Positions 5,054 to 9,039 of a DNA stretch of 9,039 nucleotides are shown piece by piece. Position 1 is the stretch's first letter. The number at the start of each line of letters is the position of its first letter. Under the pieces are notes generated by a model. The model saw nothing but the letters and a program-made list of their open reading frames with translations, ran no database searches and was not told the DNA's origin. The DNA comes from DAIDHK01 sp035510695 (GTDB lineage: Bacteria; Patescibacteriota; Microgenomatia; Levybacterales; UBA12049). The DNA is taken from contig DATKGO010000085.1 of the NCBI GenBank assembly GCA_035510695.1, forward strand, positions 1 to 9,039, read 5' to 3'. The position numbers and the translations under genes were made by a program.

Positions 5054-7048
5054 TTATTTCAATATCTTTATTTGATCTCGCAGCTTCATTGCCGTTTCGA
5101 AGTCGAGGCGTTCGGCGGCCAGCTTCATTTCTTTACGTAGTTTGCTCAACAAGTCCTTTCTTTCATCCGGCAGTAATACATCCTTCTGGCCCAATTTAAT
5201 CAAACTTTCCACAGTTTCCTGCTGTTCTTCTTCAACTGATCTTTCAACCAATTTATCTCTAACGGCTTTGATAATGGTTTGCGGCGTAATACCGTGGTCT
5301 TTATTATATTTTAATTGTATTTCTCGACGTCTGTTTACTTCGTCAATTGCGGCCTGCATTGATTTGGTCATGACATCTGCATAAAGAATAACTTTCGAAT
5401 CGACATTTCTGGCTGCCCTACCCATAGTTTGAATTAATGAACTTCGGCTGCGTAAAAAACCTTCCTTATCAGCATCTAGTATTATTACCAGCGAAACTTC
5501 CGGTAAATCCAAACCTTCGCGTAATAAATTAATTCCCACCAAAACGTCAAATTCTCCCAAACGTAAACTGTCGAGAATGTCCTGGCGATCGAGAGTCTGA
5601 ACATCCGAATGAAGATATGCCACTTTGATGTCTCGTTCCTGCAGATAACTGGTCAATTCTTCCGCCATCCTTTTGGTTAAAGTTGTAATTAATACTCTTT
5701 GTTTATTTTTAGTTCTTTCTTTAATTTCTTTAATTAAGTCGGGAATTTGTCCCTCTGTCGGACGGACAAAGATTTCCGGATCAACCAAACCGGTCGGTCT
5801 AATGAGCTGCTCAACTACGCCATTTTTTTCTTCTTTGGCCAGGGAAAGTTCATAATCGGTCGGAGTAGCGCTGACGAAAATCATTTCATGTGTTTTGCGC
5901 ATTAACTCTTCATATTTCAACGGTCTGTTATCCAAGGCAGAAGGCAAACGAAAACCATAATCTATGAGCGTTTCTTTTCGTGCCTGATCGCCATTATACA
6001 TACCACGAATTTGCGGCAATGTGATATGCGATTCGTCAACTACCAGCAGCCAGTCATCACAATTAGCCTCAAAATAATCAATTAATGAATAGGGCGGACT
6101 ACCCGGTTCACGCCCGTCAAAATAGATGGAATAATTTTCAATGCCGTTTACGTAGCCGACTTCGCGGATCATTTCCAAATCAAAATTAGTCCTTTGTGCC
6201 AAACGTTGTGCCTCAAGTAATCTATTTTTTGAACGCAAATTAGCTACTTGTTTATCCAAATCCGCGCGAATGTGTTTAAAGGCTTCATTATATGATTTAG
6301 GATCAGTCATGTAATGTTTGGCCGGATAAATAACTGTTTTGTGCAAAATTTGAATTGTTTCTCCTGTTAAAGGATCAAATTCATGCATGGGTCGCAGGGA
6401 ACCGTTGCTGATTTCCATTCTGATACCGTTATCCATGTAGGCCGGAAAAAGCTCAATACTGCCCCCGCGCACACGGTATGATCCACGTTTAAATTCGTAA
6501 TCATTTCGGTCATATTGCAAATCGGACAAGCGAACTAAAATATCCCGCTGCTCAACTTTCTGTCCATCTATCAATTCCAGGACAAATTTACCATATTCAA
6601 CAGGTGAGCCGAGATTGTAAATACAGGAAACAGACGCCACTACAATTACGTCTTTACGTGTTAGTAAATTGGTCGTGGCCGATAGACGAAGTTTATCAAT
6701 CTCTTCGTTAATTTCAGCTTCCTTTTCGATGTAGGTATCACTGGAAGGCATATAGGCTTCCGGCTGATAATAATCGTAATAAGACACAAAATAGGAGACA
6801 GCATTATTAGGGAAAAAATCGCGGAATTCCTGATAGAGCTGGCCAGCCAAGGTTTTGTTATGGGAAATAATCAAAGTAGGCTTCTGCACGTTTTGAATCA
6901 CGTTGGCAATTGTATAAGTCTTTCCACTGCCGGTAACGCCCAACAAAACTTGGTGTTTGGCTTTTCTTTCCAGGTTCTCAGTAAGCTGTTTAATAGCCTG
7001 CGGCTGATCACCGGTTGGTTTAAATTTAGAAGTTAGTTTAAAATCCAT
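5054..7048 (-). CDS. uvrB: UvrABC excinuclease subunit B
   Basis: UvrB is the damage-verifying ATPase of nucleotide excision repair: UvrA loads it at lesions and it then recruits UvrC for incision. The 664 residues are close to the usual length (E. coli 673). Visible features are Walker A GVTGSGKT (37-44), the damage-probing beta-hairpin YFVSYYDYYQPEAY (86-99), the DESH box (338-341), the SATP motif III (393-396), helicase motif VI QTMGRAARN (540-548) and a C-terminal UVR domain (about 625-662) for UvrC contact. All key motifs are intact. The ATG is 6 bp from an extended -10 box, and no Shine-Dalgarno site is present. It is transcribed divergently from lexA, which points to SOS control. Confidence 0.98.
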   Translation of the reverse strand: MDFKLTSKFKPTGDQPQAIKQLTENLERKAKHQVLLGVTGSGKTYTIANVIQNVQKPTLIISHNKTLAGQLYQEFRDFFPNNAVSYFVSYYDYYQPEAYMPSSDTYIEKEAEINEEIDKLRLSATTNLLTRKDVIVVASVSCIYNLGSPVEYGKFVLELIDGQKVEQRDILVRLSDLQYDRNDYEFKRGSYRVRGGSIELFPAYMDNGIRMEISNGSLRPMHEFDPLTGETIQILHKTVIYPAKHYMTDPKSYNEAFKHIRADLDKQVANLRSKNRLLEAQRLAQRTNFDLEMIREVGYVNGIENYSIYFDGREPGSPPYSLIDYFEANCDDWLLVVDESHITLPQIRGMYNGDQARKETLIDYGFRLPSALDNRPLKYEELMRKTHEMIFVSATPTDYELSLAKEEKNGVVEQLIRPTGLVDPEIFVRPTEGQIPDLIKEIKERTKNKQRVLITTLTKRMAEELTSYLQERDIKVAYLHSDVQTLDRQDILDSLRLGEFDVLVGINLLREGLDLPEVSLVIILDADKEGFLRSRSSLIQTMGRAARNVDSKVILYADVMTKSMQAAIDEVNRRREIQLKYNKDHGITPQTIIKAVRDKLVERSVEEEQQETVESLIKLGQKDVLLPDERKDLLSKLRKEMKLAAERLDFETAMKLRDQIKILK

Positions 7049-7054
7049 GCTTGT

Positions 7055-7063
7055 ATTTTAACA
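7055..7063 (-). promoter_or_regulatory. uvrB extended -10 promoter (leaderless)
   Basis: On the minus strand TGT-TAAAAT is an extended -10 element (TGn plus TAAAAT at 7055-7060). Six bases separate it from the ATG, placing the predicted transcription start on the start codon. The -35 position 17 bp upstream reads ATTTAA and is poor, which fits a promoter relying on the TGn extension. That weak -35 lies inside the palindrome at 7072-7086. Confidence 0.6.
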
Positions 7064-7071
7064 TAGATTAC

Positions 7072-7086
7072 CAAATTTTAAATTTG
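7072..7086. promoter_or_regulatory. Palindrome over the uvrB -35 region
   Basis: CAAATTT-T-AAATTTG is a perfect 7-bp inverted repeat around one base. It covers the position of the uvrB -35 box, where a repressor would block transcription. An operator role is inferred from position only, and AT-rich palindromes can arise by chance. Confidence 0.4.
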
Positions 7087-7109
7087 TTCTGGTTTGTACC
7101 ATTTTGTTC
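7083..7109. promoter_or_regulatory. Three 10-bp-phased TTTGT(T/A)C repeats, candidate operator
   Basis: TTTGTTC at 7083-7089, TTTGTAC at 7093-7099 and TTTGTTC at 7103-7109 are spaced exactly 10 bp apart, so they face the same side of the helix. The last copy ends 2 bp before the perfect lexA -35 box. Read on the other strand the cores are GAAC, GTAC and GAAC, which recalls the GAAC half-sites of known LexA boxes. The 10-bp direct spacing differs from both GAACN4GTTC and the alphaproteobacterial GTTCN7GTTC. Confidence 0.5.
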
Positions 7110-7111
7110 AG

Positions 7112-7141
7112 TTGACAAAAATACCCGAAAAGGCGTATAAA
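7112..7141 (+). promoter_or_regulatory. lexA promoter
   Basis: A perfect -35 TTGACA (7112-7117) and a -10 TATAAA (7136-7141) are 18 bp apart. Transcription should start near 7148, about six bases before the ATG at 7154. This places the TTG at 7094, which extends the frame upstream, outside the transcript. Confidence 0.7.
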
Positions 7142-7153
7142 TTATACAGAATT

Positions 7154-7783
7154 ATGGCCGGAGTACTTTATAAAAAAGAGAGAGAATTATTGATTTTTCT
7201 CTCTCAATTTCAAAAACAATACGGTTATTCTCCTACTCTTCGTGAAATGGCAAAGGCGACAGGTCATAGCAGTGTTTCAACAATTCATGCTATTGTCCGA
7301 AACTTGGTGGATAAAGGATATGTCAAAAAAGATGAAGGCAATACCAGAACCTTACGAATTATGCATGAGGAATTTGCCTTGCCTGAATCGGGCGTAATTC
7401 GTTCAATAGAATTGCCGTTGATGGGCTATATTGCTGCCGGACGTCCGCTTGAGCCCCATACCGATCCGAATGCTACTTTTCAAATTTCAGCCTCTATGAT
7501 TTCGGGTAACAAGACTGCTTATGTTTTACAGGTAAAAGGAGAATCGATGATTGAAGACGGAATTTTGGATGGAGATTTCGTCGTTGTCGAGCGGGTGGGA
7601 GATGCTATGAACGGTGAAATTGTAGTGGCATTGGTGGATGATAATCTGGCTACGTTGAAACGTTTTTACCGCGAAGACGGCAGAATTGTTTTAAAACCTG
7701 CGAATATGAAGATGGATCCGATTTATCCGAATACCTGCAGAATTCAAGGTAAAGTCGTCGGCCTCGTTCGAAAGTTTATATAG
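7154..7783 (+). CDS. lexA: LexA SOS repressor, S24 autopeptidase
   Basis: LexA represses DNA-damage genes and inactivates itself by RecA-stimulated self-cleavage. From ATG 7154 it has 209 residues, close to B. subtilis (205) and E. coli (202). The N-terminal winged helix (about 5-68) includes YSPTLREMAKATG (25-37) and the recognition helix SSVSTIHAIVRNL (39-51). The cleavage site is A95-G96. The S24 domain has catalytic S131 in VKGESMIEDGI and K169 in ATLKRF. All parts needed for self-cleavage are present. The frame is open back to a TTG at 7094, but that start lies upstream of the predicted transcription start and overlaps the promoter. Divergent pairing with uvrB and repeats beside its -35 suggest autoregulation plus control of uvrB. 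Confidence 0.96.
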   Translation: MAGVLYKKERELLIFLSQFQKQYGYSPTLREMAKATGHSSVSTIHAIVRNLVDKGYVKKDEGNTRTLRIMHEEFALPESGVIRSIELPLMGYIAAGRPLEPHTDPNATFQISASMISGNKTAYVLQVKGESMIEDGILDGDFVVVERVGDAMNGEIVVALVDDNLATLKRFYREDGRIVLKPANMKMDPIYPNTCRIQGKVVGLVRKFI

Positions 7784-7849
7784 AATAGTACTCCTGACTT
7801 CCGGATTTAGTACTTGTTTTGACTCTTGTAAAATTTTATCCACATATTT
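7784..7849. other. lexA-transposase spacer with repeated AGTACT, possible IS end
   Basis: AGTACT, itself a palindrome, occurs at 7787-7792 and 7809-7814 around a 16-bp spacer, and a short T-rich stretch (7814-7820) follows. This could be a weak terminator for lexA. Alternatively the insertion sequence ends here, since the transposase stop is only 66 bp from the lexA stop. The other IS end is outside the window, so terminal inverted repeats cannot be matched. Confidence 0.4.
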
Positions 7850-9039
7850 TTAGTTTTCCAATAGTTTAACCATAGGGTTATCCTCTACATCCATTCGTTT
7901 CACGAATTGCTTGCCAGTAAGCTTATCGGTAAACGTGATATCCAGTATATCCCAAATCATATCATTTACACTTCGTATAGAATAATTCGTTTTCATTTCA
8001 ATCGCCTTCGCCAAACAAAGGCTCGAGAAGACAATGAGAATATGGGCTTCAATGCTATCCCGCTTATGGTGGAAGATTGGTCGAGCCGCAAGATCCGATT
8101 TTGCTATACGAAACGCTTTCTCCACATGCCAGAGATTATGATAGTGTGTAATAATATCCGCGTCGGTGAGCGTTTCATCTTTCTCAAATAAATTGGTATA
8201 GTAGCCCTTTGTCCCAAGCAAGCGCTTTGTTTTTTCAATAAGATCGGTGTTAAGTTCGTATGCTTTTTCTTTTTTATCTTTACCTTTCTTTTTCTTCTTA
8301 TCTGTTATCTTTTCAGTTTGTTTAAGCATCAAAAACTTTGTCCGTTTCCCCTCGGTATTTTTCGCGACTAAGTTCTCCGCCCTGATAATTTGCTTCTCCA
8401 TCTCCCGCTTGTCTTTTTTGTAGCGCTTAAGGGAAAAATCACAGATCAGGAGTCCGTTCTTTGTTTGTGTTCGTATTGATTTTCCATCAATCTTTTGCAG
8501 CTCCTCTGCTGTTTGATTATCACCAATTAACTCAGTATGTATGTGCGCCATCTCTGTCTGCTTGAGGTTAGCTATTCTTGCTCCGACAATATATGACAAC
8601 TGTTGCTCTTTGAGTTTTTCGACATTATCAAAGCTGATCATGGCCGCATCGGCAACAATGGTAAATGTTTGGATGTTGTATTTCTTCTTAAAACCTAAAA
8701 TGGAGGGGATAAAGGTATCACCTTCAAACGTATTGCCTTCATATACCTCGTAGGATATGGGGAATCCTTCCTTTGTTACCATAAGGCCGATGACAATAAT
8801 TGGCTGACCAATTTTTATCTCTTTACCCAAACCACCTTTTCTAAGGCCTTTTTCAATCATATTTCCCTCTTCATCAAATATATCCGCGTCTTCTCTACAT
8901 GATTCATAGTAAAGCGTGGTCACGTCGTAAAACACCATGGAGAAGTCGAATCCGAATGTTTGCTTCGCGTAGGAAACTGCGATCTTTTCTGCTTCATCTT
9001 TCAAAAGTATGAGTTTTGGTAATCCCTCATAGACGGCAT
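7787..9039 (-). mobile_element. IS1634-like insertion sequence, right part only
   Basis: The transposase gene and its 3' flank occupy the end of the window. The left limit is an estimate: the IS end must fall between the lexA stop (7783) and the transposase stop (7850). The other end and any target-site duplication are beyond 9039. Confidence 0.6.
7850..9039 (-). CDS. IS1634-family DDE transposase, N-terminus beyond window
   Basis: The frame is open from its TAA at 7850 to the window edge (395 residues seen), so the true start lies beyond 9039; the in-frame TTG at 9002-9004 is not a credible start. The conserved DDE core of the IS4-superfamily IS1634 group is present. Counting from the residue encoded at 9002-9004, the first Asp is D27 in FYDVTTLYYES, the second D119 in VADAAMIS and the Glu E295 in LWHVEKAFRIAKSDL, followed by the typical RPIFHH...D-I-AH segment (309-321). 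A Lys-rich insertion (235-247) lies between D119 and E295. No frameshift or stop interrupts the visible part, so the element may still be active. It is transcribed towards lexA. Confidence 0.92.
   Translation of the reverse strand, partial: AVYEGLPKLILLKDEAEKIAVSYAKQTFGFDFSMVFYDVTTLYYESCREDADIFDEEGNMIEKGLRKGGLGKEIKIGQPIIVIGLMVTKEGFPISYEVYEGNTFEGDTFIPSILGFKKKYNIQTFTIVADAAMISFDNVEKLKEQQLSYIVGARIANLKQTEMAHIHTELIGDNQTAEELQKIDGKSIRTQTKNGLLICDFSLKRYKKDKREMEKQIIRAENLVAKNTEGKRTKFLMLKQTEKITDKKKKKGKDKKEKAYELNTDLIEKTKRLLGTKGYYTNLFEKDETLTDADIITHYHNLWHVEKAFRIAKSDLAARPIFHHKRDSIEAHILIVFSSLCLAKAIEMKTNYSIRSVNDMIWDILDITFTDKLTGKQFVKRMDVEDNPMVKLLEN

Noticed and set aside
7094..7153. 20-residue N-terminal extension of LexA from a TTG
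   Set aside because: The extension covers the lexA -35 and -10 boxes and has no counterpart in LexA proteins; ATG 7154 fits the family start.
9002..9004. TTG as the transposase start
   Set aside because: The frame stays open to the window edge and the family has a longer N-terminal region, so the true start is outside.

Overview
The window looks like chromosomal DNA from an AT-rich bacterium of the Patescibacteria / Candidate Phyla Radiation, with Microgenomates-like organisms my best guess. This is inferred from several things together: compact housekeeping genes with divergent sequences, small unrecognised proteins, AT-rich spacers made of short degenerate repeats, and -10 boxes placed directly against start codons. 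No phylogeny could be run. All nine ORFs end in TAA or TAG, and the long conserved genes contain no in-frame TGA, so no recoding is needed.

Layout. Positions 1-195 hold no convincing gene, only a good promoter for tRNA-Asp(GTC), 196-269. A membrane-anchored double-LysM protein (310-1113) follows and probably shares the tRNA transcript; it is the only gene here with a clear Shine-Dalgarno sequence. A repeat-rich spacer leads to tRNA-Gly(CCC), 1272-1342, then to an unrecognised 179-residue protein (1516-2055) with an unusual HxxHxxHxxCxxC row. Next come CTP synthase pyrG (best start GTG 2094), a 70-bp paired-hairpin REP-like element (3840-3909), rplS, an unrecognised 111-residue gene 2 bp after rplS, and yraN. 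uvrB lies on the minus strand, convergent with yraN and divergent from lexA. The right end holds most of an IS1634-type transposase on the minus strand, cut off by the window edge just beyond lexA.

How the genes relate. tRNAs, CTP synthase and ribosomal protein L19 are core translation and nucleotide functions. uvrB (nucleotide excision repair) and lexA (SOS repressor) share a divergent 105-bp control region containing a palindrome over the uvrB -35 region and three 10-bp-spaced TTTGT(T/A)C copies beside the lexA -35. This suggests SOS control of both, although it matches no LexA box I know.

The most notable signals are: (1) promoter geometry predicting leaderless mRNAs for pyrG, rplS and uvrB, and perhaps yraN; (2) the REP-like element, whose two arms differ only by compensated stem pairs and loop bases; (3) the phased repeats between uvrB and lexA; and (4) the metal-site-like row in the 179-residue protein. 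I see no CRISPR array, phage module, toxin-antitoxin pair or defence system.
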